Origin: SZUA-430 sp044220975 | Lineage (GTDB): Bacteria; Pseudomonadota; Alphaproteobacteria; Micropepsales; Micropepsaceae | Reading direction: 5' to 3' | NCBI GenBank assembly: GCA_044220975.1 | Contig: JBGAPZ010000003.1 | Coordinates: 1 to 64,000 of the forward strand | Length of the DNA: 64,000 bases | Part shown: positions 34,672 through 42,347 of the stretch, piece after piece | Numbering within the stretch: the first letter of the stretch is position 1 | Layout: every line of letters begins with the position of its first letter | Notes under the pieces: generated by a model | What the model saw: only the letters and a program-made list of their open reading frames with translations | The model's database searches: none | What the model was told of the DNA's origin: nothing | Made by a program: the position numbers and the translations under genes

Positions 34672-36057
34672 TTAGGCGGCAGGACGAATGTTTTGGTTCA
34701 CACGGAACAAGTTCTTCGGGTCGTACTTCTTCTTCACTTCGCTCAAGCGCTTGTAGTTCGCGCCGTAGCTTGCTTGCACGCGGCCGTCGTTCTCATCCGC
34801 GTCCATGAAGTTCACATAGGCACCGCCCATGTTGAACGGATGCACCGCTTCCCAATAGGCGCGACCCCATTTCTTGATCTCGGCCGCTTTCGACGGACTC
34901 GGATCGATCGCGGCGATCACCATCGACCAGCGCGCGTCGCGCGCACCCCATGGCGTATCGCTTGGCCCCACGCGATGGGCTGCGCCGTCGACCGGGTAGA
35001 GGTGCGTCAGGCACATCCAGCTCGGCGACTGCGACGCGTGCTTGATATGCGTCGCGATCGCTTCGTCGGTGAGTTCCTGGACGTAGTCGCCCTTCCAGTA
35101 CCACTGCAGTCCCTTCGGGAAGAGCGGATCGAAAGCCGTTTGCAAGCCGGTGAACGGCACCATGCCCATCCCGTTCATGATCGGCGCCGGAACCTTGTCG
35201 AGCAGCGGCTTCATCGCCGCCTCGCCTTCGGCCTGGGTTCCGTCATAGGCACCGATGATCGCGCAGATCCTGCGGTTCCACAGCGGCTCCGGAAACGGCG
35301 CGGATGGCGGCACGGTCTTGAGGCCCAAGAATACGCCAAGCTTCTCCGGCGCCTTGCCGATGAAGTCGCGATAGACGCTCATCACCTTGGCGGCATCTTT
35401 GATGTCCCAGAAAATCGGGCCACCGAAGACGTTTTTTACCGGATGCGCTTTGAACAGGAAGCTCGTGACCACACCGAAGTTTCCGCCGCCGCCGCGCAGC
35501 GCCCAGAAGAGGTCGGCGTTCTGCTTCTCGTTCGCCGTGACGAAGCTACCGTCGGCCAACACGACGTCCGCCTCGACCAAGTTGTCGATCGTGAGCCCAT
35601 ACTGCCGCGTGAGGTAACCTGTACCGCCGCCAAGCGTGAGGCCGGCGATGCCCGTCGACGAGACGATGCCCGCAGGCACTGCAAGACCAAACGCTGCCGC
35701 CGCGTGATCGACGTCACCCTGCGTGCAGCCCGGTTCGACCCGCACCTGCGACGTCTTCGGATCGACATGCACGCCCTTCATAAGCGACAGGTCGATCATG
35801 AGGCCGCCGTCGACACTGGCGAGGCCCGGCCCATTGTGACCGCCGCCGCGAATGGCGATGACGATGCCGTTTTCGCGCCCGAAATTCACCGCAGCGATCA
35901 CATCGGCAGCGCTTGTACAGCGTGCGATGAGCTTCGGCTTCTTGTCGATCATGCCATTGTAGAGCGCGCGAACCTCGTCGTAGTTCTTGTCCAAGGGTTC
36001 GATGACATTGCCGCGCAATGCGGCCTTCAAGTCCGTAACCCTTTGCTTGTCCAACAT
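34672..36057 (-). CDS. FAD-linked oxidase, berberine-bridge-enzyme type
   Basis: Protein of 461 aa of the p-cresol methylhydroxylase fold. The FAD-binding region has IRGGGHNGPG, whose His is the usual 8-alpha covalent attachment site, and GLTLGGGTGYL. The second, Cys-linked attachment of bicovalent enzymes (CPTVG region) reads SSTGI, so FAD is probably held by His alone. The BBE C-terminus is present: YWEAVHPFNMGGAYVNFM and VKKKYDPKNLFRVNQNI. It would oxidise a sugar, alkaloid or phenolic alcohol using O2. ATG 36057 follows GAGGAGG. The divergent AraC gene 174 bp away is its likely regulator. Confidence 0.88.
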   Translation of the reverse strand: MLDKQRVTDLKAALRGNVIEPLDKNYDEVRALYNGMIDKKPKLIARCTSAADVIAAVNFGRENGIVIAIRGGGHNGPGLASVDGGLMIDLSLMKGVHVDPKTSQVRVEPGCTQGDVDHAAAAFGLAVPAGIVSSTGIAGLTLGGGTGYLTRQYGLTIDNLVEADVVLADGSFVTANEKQNADLFWALRGGGGNFGVVTSFLFKAHPVKNVFGGPIFWDIKDAAKVMSVYRDFIGKAPEKLGVFLGLKTVPPSAPFPEPLWNRRICAIIGAYDGTQAEGEAAMKPLLDKVPAPIMNGMGMVPFTGLQTAFDPLFPKGLQWYWKGDYVQELTDEAIATHIKHASQSPSWMCLTHLYPVDGAAHRVGPSDTPWGARDARWSMVIAAIDPSPSKAAEIKKWGRAYWEAVHPFNMGGAYVNFMDADENDGRVQASYGANYKRLSEVKKKYDPKNLFRVNQNIRPAA

Positions 36058-36231
36058 TGTGGCCTCCTCAGGGGCCAAAAACCGGCCCGAATGTGAGGCC
36101 AGAACGTAAGCAGCAGGCCGGTCTTGCGGTATGACTGGCCATCGGCGATCTTTGACCAGCCGTCCGGCCACATGGTTGGCCGATGACTGATCGTCCGGCA
36201 GAATTGCCCGATCGTCGGCGAGGAGAAGTTT

Positions 36232-37215
36232 TTGGACGTTCTATCGGAAGTTTTGCGCGCCGTGCGGCTGACGGGCGCCATCTATTTCGACATCAACGCG
36301 CGCGAGCCGTGGGTTGCGGAATCGCCCGCGACGTCGGCGATCTGCACGAACGTGATGCCGGAGTTCGAGCACGTCGTTTCATTTCACATCATGCTCGACG
36401 GCTGGTGCTGGGTTCAGCTGGCCGACAACTCCGGACCCGTGCTGAAGCTCGAAGCAGGCGACGCGGTAATCATCCCGGGCGGCGAAGCGCATGTGATGAG
36501 CACGGACAAGAACCTGCGCTCGCAGCCCGATATGCAGCTCTACCGCCGTCCAACCGACCGCCCCCTGCCCTTCCAGATCACGGAATTTGGTGGCCAAGGG
36601 GCTAGCGCTCGTTTCGTGTGCGGATATCTCGGCTGCGATGCCAGACCATTTAACCCGATGATGGGGGCACTGCCGCGCCTGATGCGCGTTCAAAGCACCA
36701 GCGTCGGCGGTCAACTGATCCATGACTTGATGCGCGTGGCGCTGCAGGAAAGCCTTCGCTCAAGCGCCGGCGGCGAAACGATCCTTTCCAAGCTCAGCGA
36801 GCTGATGTTCCTACAAGCAATCCGCCAACACATCGAAACCCTGCCCCCGGAGGCGAAGGGCTTTCTCTCAGGTCTACGCGATCGCCAAATCAGCGCCGCG
36901 TTGACCGTTATGCATTCGCGGCCGTCTGAGAATTGGACGCTTGATTCGCTGGCCAAGGAGGCGGCGCTGTCGCGCTCTGCTTTCGCCGAACGCTTCACCG
37001 AACTTATGGGTGTGCCCGCGATGCAGTACCTTGCGAACTGGCGCGTGCAACTCGCCGCGCGCGCGCTCGAGCGGCCGGGCGTCAGCATTGCGCAAGCCGC
37101 CGCCGAAGTCGGTTACGAATCGGAAGCGGCCTTCAATCGCGCCTTCAAGCGTCTCGTCGGCGTGCCGCCGGGCGCATGGCGCCGCAGCCGCGCGACGGCC
37201 GCGAATGTCCCTTAA
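36232..37215 (+). CDS. AraC-family transcriptional regulator with cupin sensor
   Basis: Protein of 327 aa. The N-terminal cupin (about 20-170; HIMLDGWCWVQL, LEAGDAVIIPGGEAHVM) is of the AraC_binding_2 or cupin_6 type. The C-terminal double helix-turn-helix (about 225-320) shows SLAKEAALSRSAFAERF and AAAEVGYESEAAFNRAFKR. A TTG start at 36232 is supported by AGGAG six bases upstream. It is divergent from the BBE-type oxidase and probably controls it. Its stop overlaps the exonuclease start by 11 bp, so it may also lead a plus-strand unit running to 40937. Confidence 0.87.
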   Translation: MDVLSEVLRAVRLTGAIYFDINAREPWVAESPATSAICTNVMPEFEHVVSFHIMLDGWCWVQLADNSGPVLKLEAGDAVIIPGGEAHVMSTDKNLRSQPDMQLYRRPTDRPLPFQITEFGGQGASARFVCGYLGCDARPFNPMMGALPRLMRVQSTSVGGQLIHDLMRVALQESLRSSAGGETILSKLSELMFLQAIRQHIETLPPEAKGFLSGLRDRQISAALTVMHSRPSENWTLDSLAKEAALSRSAFAERFTELMGVPAMQYLANWRVQLAARALERPGVSIAQAAAEVGYESEAAFNRAFKRLVGVPPGAWRRSRATAANVP

Positions 37216-38233
37216 GGCCTCGCATCGCACTGCTGACATACTGAAGCTGACGCCCGCCGGACTCTATTGCGAAGCCGGCGATTTCTACGTCGACCCGCTG
37301 CGCAAGGTGCCACGCGCGGTGATCACACACGGCCATTCCGACCACGCGCGCTCGGGTCACGAAGCCGCACTTGCGACGGCGGAAACGCTTGCCGTTATGG
37401 CCGCACGCTACGGCACGAAGTTCACGGCAAGCCCACAAACGGCCCGCCTAGGCGAAACGATCACGCTCGGCAACGCCAAGGTGACGCTGAAACCGGCAGG
37501 CCACGTGATTGGTTCGGCGCAAGTGGCAATCGAAGTGAACGGAAAGCGTGTTGTCGTCTCGGGCGACTACAAACGCGCCCGCGATCCGACATGTCCGCCA
37601 TTCGAGCCGACGCCGTGCGATGTCTTCATCACGGAAGCGACGTTCGGCTTGCCGCTCTTCCGTCATCCGCCCGCCGCGCAAGAAGCGGCGAAGTTTCTGC
37701 ATGCGTTGCGCTTGTTCCCGGATCGCCCGCACGTTATCGGCGCCTACTCGCTTGGCAAGGCGCAACGTTTGATCGCGCTGTTCCGCGAGGCGGGCTACAT
37801 CGCGCCGGTCTACGTCGATGCTGCCACGGAAAAACTCTGCACCGTCTACGCAGCGCACAACGTTCCGCTCGGCGACATTCGCAGCCTGGAAACGGCAACG
37901 GCGGCCGAACTAAACGGTGCGATTATCGTAGGTCGAGTCGATCTGCCCGAAGGCACGAACGATCCGGTGACCGCTTATGCCAGCGGTTGGATGCGCACCC
38001 GAAAGCGCGCGAAAGCCGCGAATGTCGACCTACCGCTCATCGTCTCCGATCACGCCGATTGGCACGAACTCACCGCCACAATCGAAGAAGTTTCGCCCGG
38101 CGAACTCTGGATCACGCACGGCGAAGAGGCCGCTCTGCTGCATTGGGCGAAGCTCAAGGGCCTTCGTGCCCGCCCGCTTGCGATCGCGGGCTACGGCGAC
38201 GAAGAAGGCCCCGAAGAGGCGCCACCTCCGTGA
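37205..38233 (+). CDS. Ligase-associated DNA exonuclease (MBL/beta-CASP)
   Basis: Protein of 342 aa in the ligase-associated exonuclease family (TIGR04122). The metallo-beta-lactamase motif is THGHSDHARSGHE, with further metal ligands in PAGHVIGSAQ and SGDYKRARDP, and beta-CASP elements TEATFGLP, SDHADWHEL and WITHGE. It resembles SNM1/Artemis-type nucleases that trim DNA ends. ATG 37205 lies within the end of the AraC gene. Its stop overlaps the GTG of the ligase remnant (GTGA), the normal arrangement for this pair. Catalytic residues appear complete. Confidence 0.9.
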   Translation: MSLKASHRTADILKLTPAGLYCEAGDFYVDPLRKVPRAVITHGHSDHARSGHEAALATAETLAVMAARYGTKFTASPQTARLGETITLGNAKVTLKPAGHVIGSAQVAIEVNGKRVVVSGDYKRARDPTCPPFEPTPCDVFITEATFGLPLFRHPPAAQEAAKFLHALRLFPDRPHVIGAYSLGKAQRLIALFREAGYIAPVYVDAATEKLCTVYAAHNVPLGDIRSLETATAAELNGAIIVGRVDLPEGTNDPVTAYASGWMRTRKRAKAANVDLPLIVSDHADWHELTATIEEVSPGELWITHGEEAALLHWAKLKGLRARPLAIAGYGDEEGPEEAPPP

Positions 38234-39129
38234 ACCGCCTAGCCGCTCTCATCGCACGTTTGGAAACGCTGACGGACGCCAAGATGAAAGCCGCGTTCGT
38301 CGCGGACTACTTGAACCAGACGCAAGAACCCGACCGTTCGCTCGCCAACGATCTCCTAGCCGGAAAACTGAAGCCGCGCGCGATCAAGCTTGCGCTGATC
38401 CGCGGCCTCTCCGAAGAGCGCACCGACTCGACGCTCTTCGGTCTCGCACAAGCCTATACCGGCGACATCGCCGAAACGATCGCATTGACCTGGAACCCGC
38501 GACGCCTAGCCAACCGCGATCCGGGCTTAAGCGAAATTGTCGAGGCGCTAACAACCCTCGGCCGCAGCGAATTGCCGAAGCGCATCGAAGCATGGCTCGA
38601 CGCCTGCGACGAGATCGGTCGCTTTCTTCTCATCAAATTCATCACGGGAACCTTGCGCGTCGATCAATCGCGCGAGACAGAAGCGACGCCAAAAACCATC
38701 GCGCAGAACGAATTATTTCGCACAACGCCAAGAAAAGACACGGCCGGCACGGTCGCCGCGATCCTGCTTTATGCCGAGCGCACAAACGCTCGTGCACGCA
38801 CCTCGCCGCTACGCTGCACGTTCGGCGTTTGGAACGGCGATGCTCTGTCTCCCATCGGTCACTGCGAAGTTTCCGCCGACGAAGCCGAGCCCATCGAACG
38901 CTTCATCGTCGAACACACGACCGCCCGCTTCGGCCCGGTACGTGAGGTTCGCCACGACCGCGAAATCGCCCTTGTGGCCGAACTCGCGTTCACAGCCATC
39001 ACGCCGACCCCGCGCCGCAAGGCGGGGCTCTCGTTGCGCGCACCGCGCCTACTGCGCGTGATCAATGCCGCCGCGCCGTCGGACGCGGCCACTGTTGCAG
39101 CGCTGGAAGCGAAGCTTCATCCAACGTAG
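38230..39129 (+). CDS. Ligase-associated ATP-dependent DNA ligase lacking its catalytic domain
   Basis: Protein of 299 aa; intact family members (TIGR04120) are roughly 520-550 aa. Residues 1-162 match the N-terminal DNA-binding domain (NRLAALIARLETLTDAKMKA, TLFGLAQAYTGDIAETIAL, GRFLLIKFITGTLRV). Residues 173-277 match the C-terminal OB domain (ILLYAERTN, CTFGVWNGD, TTARFGPVREVR, KAGLSLRAPRLLRV). The nucleotidyltransferase core between them is absent: no KxDG motif occurs, so self-adenylation is impossible. The frame is open across the junction (about 163-172). GTG 38230 overlaps the exonuclease stop. It may be a decaying gene or a DNA-end-binding scaffold. Confidence 0.82.
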   Translation: MNRLAALIARLETLTDAKMKAAFVADYLNQTQEPDRSLANDLLAGKLKPRAIKLALIRGLSEERTDSTLFGLAQAYTGDIAETIALTWNPRRLANRDPGLSEIVEALTTLGRSELPKRIEAWLDACDEIGRFLLIKFITGTLRVDQSRETEATPKTIAQNELFRTTPRKDTAGTVAAILLYAERTNARARTSPLRCTFGVWNGDALSPIGHCEVSADEAEPIERFIVEHTTARFGPVREVRHDREIALVAELAFTAITPTPRRKAGLSLRAPRLLRVINAAAPSDAATVAALEAKLHPT

Positions 39130-39138
39130 AGTCAACGA

Positions 39139-39657
39139 ATGCCCCTGATCCGCATTTACATCGCCCAATCCCTCGACGGCTACATCGCCCGCCCCGATGG
39201 CGGTGTCGATTGGCTGCGCCCGTTCGACGACGTCGACTATGGCTACAGTGCTTTCACGCGAGAGATAGGCACCGTCGTCATGGGCCGCGCGAGCTACGAA
39301 CTGGCGCGCAGTTTCGGCGAATGGCCGTACCCGGATATGCAAAGCCTCGTCATCACCTCACGCCCGCTTGACGACGCGCCGCCGACGGTCGCTCGCGTAG
39401 GGTCGGACATTCCCCGCCTAGTCGTTGCGCTCCGCGGCGCGGGCGCCAAGGACACATGGATCATGGGCGGCGCGCAAACGATCAACGCATTCTTAGAGGC
39501 CGGCGCCATCGACCGCATGGATCTATTTACCGTTCCGATCTTGCTGGGCGGCGGCATTTCGCTGTTCGCACCGGGCCGCCCGGAAACAGCTCTGAAGCTC
39601 GCCAGCACGCAGACCTACGACAAAGGTCTGGCGCGCCAATCCTACGTACGTGCATAG
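39139..39657 (+). CDS. Dihydrofolate reductase-like (RibD C-terminal) protein
   Basis: Protein of 172 aa of the RibD_C/DHFR superfamily: IYIAQSLDGYIARPDGGVDWL at the start (written in part), VVMGRASYE, and WIMGGAQTINAFLEAGAIDRM for NADPH binding, then LGGGISLFAPG. Such stand-alone proteins are NADPH-dependent reductases of unknown substrate. It starts 9 bp after the ligase remnant and is probably co-transcribed with it, though no functional link is known. Confidence 0.85.
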   Translation: MPLIRIYIAQSLDGYIARPDGGVDWLRPFDDVDYGYSAFTREIGTVVMGRASYELARSFGEWPYPDMQSLVITSRPLDDAPPTVARVGSDIPRLVVALRGAGAKDTWIMGGAQTINAFLEAGAIDRMDLFTVPILLGGGISLFAPGRPETALKLASTQTYDKGLARQSYVRA

Positions 39658-39687
39658 TTGCGAGCGTTAAAAAGGGGACCTGAAACC

Positions 39688-40032
39688 ATGAGATGGGTTG
39701 CACTGTCTTTGCTCGTGACCGCCATCGTTGCAACGCCGGCCTATTCTTGGTCCGGCAGTACGCGCGACTTCCTTGAGCGCTGCGAGCAAGACGAAGGATG
39801 GTGTTCACGCGAAATCGGCGAGGCGCGCCGCGCCGTCGAACGCGGCGTCGAGGCCCGCAAAAAGATCTGTATCCCGCCGGGCATCTCCGACGAAACGCTT
39901 GTCTCTGAAGTGACCTACTGGATCGGCGAGCAAGTGCCGTCGATGGACTATCGCCCGCATGCGGAAAGCATTGCGGCTGCACTCGTCGCGGTTTACGCAT
40001 GCGACCGGCCAAAGGGATTGGAAGGACTCTGA
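39688..40032 (+). CDS. Rap1a/Tai-family immunity-like secreted protein
   Basis: Protein of 114 aa with a signal peptide (1-20, ending AYS). The mature part shows the Rap1a/Tai plan: FLERCEQDEGWC, then KKICIPPGIS, VSEVTYWIGEQ, and a C-terminal AESIAAALVAVYACDR; four Cys residues could form two disulphides. Characterised members (Rap1a, Tai4) neutralise type VI secretion amidase toxins in the periplasm. No effector or T6SS gene lies in the window, so it is an orphan. AAGGGGA precedes ATG 39688. Family assignment is by pattern recall and is moderately sure. Confidence 0.65.
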   Translation: MRWVALSLLVTAIVATPAYSWSGSTRDFLERCEQDEGWCSREIGEARRAVERGVEARKKICIPPGISDETLVSEVTYWIGEQVPSMDYRPHAESIAAALVAVYACDRPKGLEGL

Positions 40033-40034
40033 CG

Positions 40035-40937
40035 ATGACGATGTTTCGCGACGGCTTGATGAAGGGCAAACGCTTCCTCGTGACCGGCGGCGGCACGGGC
40101 TTGGGCCGCGAGATGGCCGACGAGTTCGCGAAGCTGGGCGCGGAAGTCTATATCTGCGGCCGTCGCGGCTCCGTGCTTGAAGAAACGGCGAAGGAGCTCT
40201 CAAAAGCGCACAACACGCGCGTGACCGCGCTCGAATGCGATATCCGCGTTCCCGATGCCGTCGAAGACATGATGACGCGCGCATTCAACGAAGGCCCGCT
40301 CGACGGCCTGGTCAACAACGCGGCCGGCAACTTCATCTCGCGCACAAAAGACCTTTCGCCGAACGGCTTCAACGCGATCGCCAACATCGTCTTTCACGGC
40401 ACGTTTTACGTGACGCTGGCCGCCGGTAAGCGCTGGATCGAAGCGAAGAAGAAAGCGAACGTGATCTCGATCCTGACGACCTGGGTTTGGAACGGCGGTC
40501 CGTTCACCGTGCCCTCCGCCATGTCGAAGGCTGGCATCAACATCATGACCAAGTCGCTTGCCGTTGAATGGGCGCCGCACGGTATTCGCCTCAACGCGAT
40601 CGCGCCCGGTCCCTTCCCGACCAAGGGCGCATGGGAGCGCCTAAATCCAGGCTCAATGCGCTCCGGCACGATGGGCAGCGAAACGGACAGCAGCGCCGGC
40701 GGCAACCCGATGGGCCGCGTCGGCCAAATGGAAGAGCTGCGCAATCTCGCAACATTCCTGATGGCAGACGGCTGCGATTATCTCACCGGCGAAACGATCG
40801 CGATCGACGGCGGCGGCTTCCTCGGCGGCGGCGGCAACTTCTCGCAGCTCTCCAAACTGGGCGACAGCGAATGGGCCGCGATCCGCGACATGATCAAAGG
40901 TGCAAACGACAAAGACCGGGCCAAGCGGACGGTCTGA
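40035..40937 (+). CDS. 2,4-dienoyl-CoA reductase, mitochondrial (DECR1-like) SDR type
   Basis: Short-chain dehydrogenase of 300 aa. The cofactor motif is TGGGTGLG; NNAAGNF follows near residue 95. The classical Tyr-x3-Lys is Ser-x3-Lys (VPSAMSKAG), exactly as in DECR1, whose chemistry does not use the Tyr. KSLAVEWAPHGIRLNAIAPG, PTKGAWERLNP and the long C-terminal tail (LSKLGDSEWAAIRDMIKG) also match. It reduces 2,4-dienoyl-CoA to 3-enoyl-CoA with NADPH, allowing breakdown of unsaturated fatty acids. Last gene of the plus-strand run starting with AraC. Confidence 0.88.
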   Translation: MTMFRDGLMKGKRFLVTGGGTGLGREMADEFAKLGAEVYICGRRGSVLEETAKELSKAHNTRVTALECDIRVPDAVEDMMTRAFNEGPLDGLVNNAAGNFISRTKDLSPNGFNAIANIVFHGTFYVTLAAGKRWIEAKKKANVISILTTWVWNGGPFTVPSAMSKAGINIMTKSLAVEWAPHGIRLNAIAPGPFPTKGAWERLNPGSMRSGTMGSETDSSAGGNPMGRVGQMEELRNLATFLMADGCDYLTGETIAIDGGGFLGGGGNFSQLSKLGDSEWAAIRDMIKGANDKDRAKRTV

Positions 40938-41130
40938 TCAACTCTTCGCCTCGCCGCAGCAAAAAACGTAACGGAATTCTGCCCCCTGGCCTTTATGGCA
41001 GTCGCAACCGCAACCGGCGCATGTCACCTCGCCCCGGCGCGCTTCCTCGCGATTGTAAATCCGTCGCTGGAATCAAGCCGGACCCACATGTCGGTTCAGC
41101 GGTCGCGCATCCTTAGCAAAAGCGAGAATC

Positions 41131-41886
41131 GTGGACGCATTTTTGGAATTGGGAGAGCTGTTCGGCCGCTTCGCGACCGCCGCAAGCTTCCTGTCGGTCG
41201 GCACGCTGCTCCAGCAATACGGATCGGGCTTCGGTCTGACGCGCGTATCGTTCTTCGACTTGCGAGGCACCGCGACGCGTCCGAGCGACTCAGTCCTCTA
41301 CTCGAACATTCCCTCACGCGTGCTGCGTCGTCTTGATCGCGTTGTTGATCTGGCGACGCATCCTTTGATCGAACGCGCGCGCGAAACGCATGTTCCGTTC
41401 GAATTTTCGCTCCCGGCAGCCTGGGGCATCTTTGGCAAGAACGCTCACCGGCCCGAGACGAAATCCGTGTCGCACGGCCTCATCGTCCCGTTGCGCGAAG
41501 CCGGCGCTACCGTTGCAATCGCAACGTTGGTGGGCGCCAAGCCCGCGCTCACCGCGCTATGCCACGACAAGCTGAAACTCGCGGTTCACGCCGGCTGGCA
41601 TCGTGGCCAAGAACTGAACGCCGGCACATCGACCGCGGGCACCACGACATTGACGCGGCGCGAGCTCGAATGCCTCTGCTGGGTGTCGCGCGGGAAGACT
41701 GATCAGGACATCGGCCGCATCGTTGGCGTTGCACCGCGCACCGTGCGTTTCCACATCGACAACGCCAAGACGAAGCTGAACGTCGGAAGCCGTGTGCAAG
41801 CGATCGCCAAGCTGCTTCGCGAACGCCCCGACCTCGTGAAGTCGAACCAAAACGTCAGGCGCAACGGCGACTCATCCACAACTTGA
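41131..41886 (+). CDS. LuxR-family transcriptional regulator (possible LuxR solo)
   Basis: Protein of 251 aa. The N-terminal 170 residues have the size and general layout of an autoinducer-binding domain (FGLTRVSFFDL, then HGLIVPLREAG), but the usual Trp/Tyr/Asp set is only partly evident. The C-terminal helix-turn-helix is clear: LTRRELECLCWVSRGKTDQDIGRIVGVAPRTVRFHIDNA. A GTG start at 41131 follows AGCGAG. No luxI-type synthase is present in the window. Its last 32 bp overlap the convergent DUF3291 gene. Confidence 0.8.
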   Translation: MDAFLELGELFGRFATAASFLSVGTLLQQYGSGFGLTRVSFFDLRGTATRPSDSVLYSNIPSRVLRRLDRVVDLATHPLIERARETHVPFEFSLPAAWGIFGKNAHRPETKSVSHGLIVPLREAGATVAIATLVGAKPALTALCHDKLKLAVHAGWHRGQELNAGTSTAGTTTLTRRELECLCWVSRGKTDQDIGRIVGVAPRTVRFHIDNAKTKLNVGSRVQAIAKLLRERPDLVKSNQNVRRNGDSSTT

Positions 41887-42334
41887 TGTTGGGCAGCCGC
41901 TCCCATCCGAACGCCTGGTCCGATGGACCCTGTAGCGTCAGCTTGGCCAAACGCGCCGTCGCTTCATCGACGGTGGGAAAATGCCCCACCGGCACCCACC
42001 ACATCACGAGGTGAGGCTTGCTCAAGGGCTCAAACCATTTGGCCTTCTTTTCATAGACCCGAGCGTGCACGGTATTCCAAACAAAGTGCTCCAACTGCTC
42101 GGCAGTTTCCCAAACCGATAGATTGACAATGAAGCGCGCATCGTCGCCCGCGCGCACGTCAGTCGCATTGCCGTTGTCGCCCTTGAGGCGCCACACAAAA
42201 CCGGGAGAGCGCTCGGCGATATCGTTCACCCGATCGAGCGCGGCCATGAAATCGGCCAACCTTGCACTATCAAGATCGTCTATCGCACGCGCGACATTGA
42301 GCTGCGCGAGATGCGTGTTTGCAGGTTGGATCAT
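41855..42334 (-). CDS. DUF3291-family protein
   Basis: Protein of 159 aa beginning MIQPANTHLAQLNVARAIDD, then FMAALDRVNDIAERSPGFVWRL, VNLSVWETAEQL and WWVPVGHFPTVDEA, which match DUF3291, a ferredoxin-like dimeric alpha/beta-barrel relative of monooxygenase-type folds. No enzyme activity is assigned to the family. ATG 42334 follows AGGAAGGGA. It lies 13 bp past the stop of the MDR oxidoreductase gene and ends inside the 3' end of the LuxR gene. Confidence 0.85.
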   Translation of the reverse strand: MIQPANTHLAQLNVARAIDDLDSARLADFMAALDRVNDIAERSPGFVWRLKGDNGNATDVRAGDDARFIVNLSVWETAEQLEHFVWNTVHARVYEKKAKWFEPLSKPHLVMWWVPVGHFPTVDEATARLAKLTLQGPSDQAFGWERLPNIKLWMSRRCA

Positions 42335-42347
42335 GCACGTCCCTTCC

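Noticed and set aside
36058..36231. Repeated GGCC/ATCGG words between the BBE oxidase and AraC genes
   Set aside because: No consistent dyad or direct repeat of AraC type could be defined; GC content alone can explain them.
40938..41130. Possible lux-box-like dyad upstream of the LuxR gene
   Set aside because: ACCCACATGTCGGTTC matches too few positions of known lux boxes.
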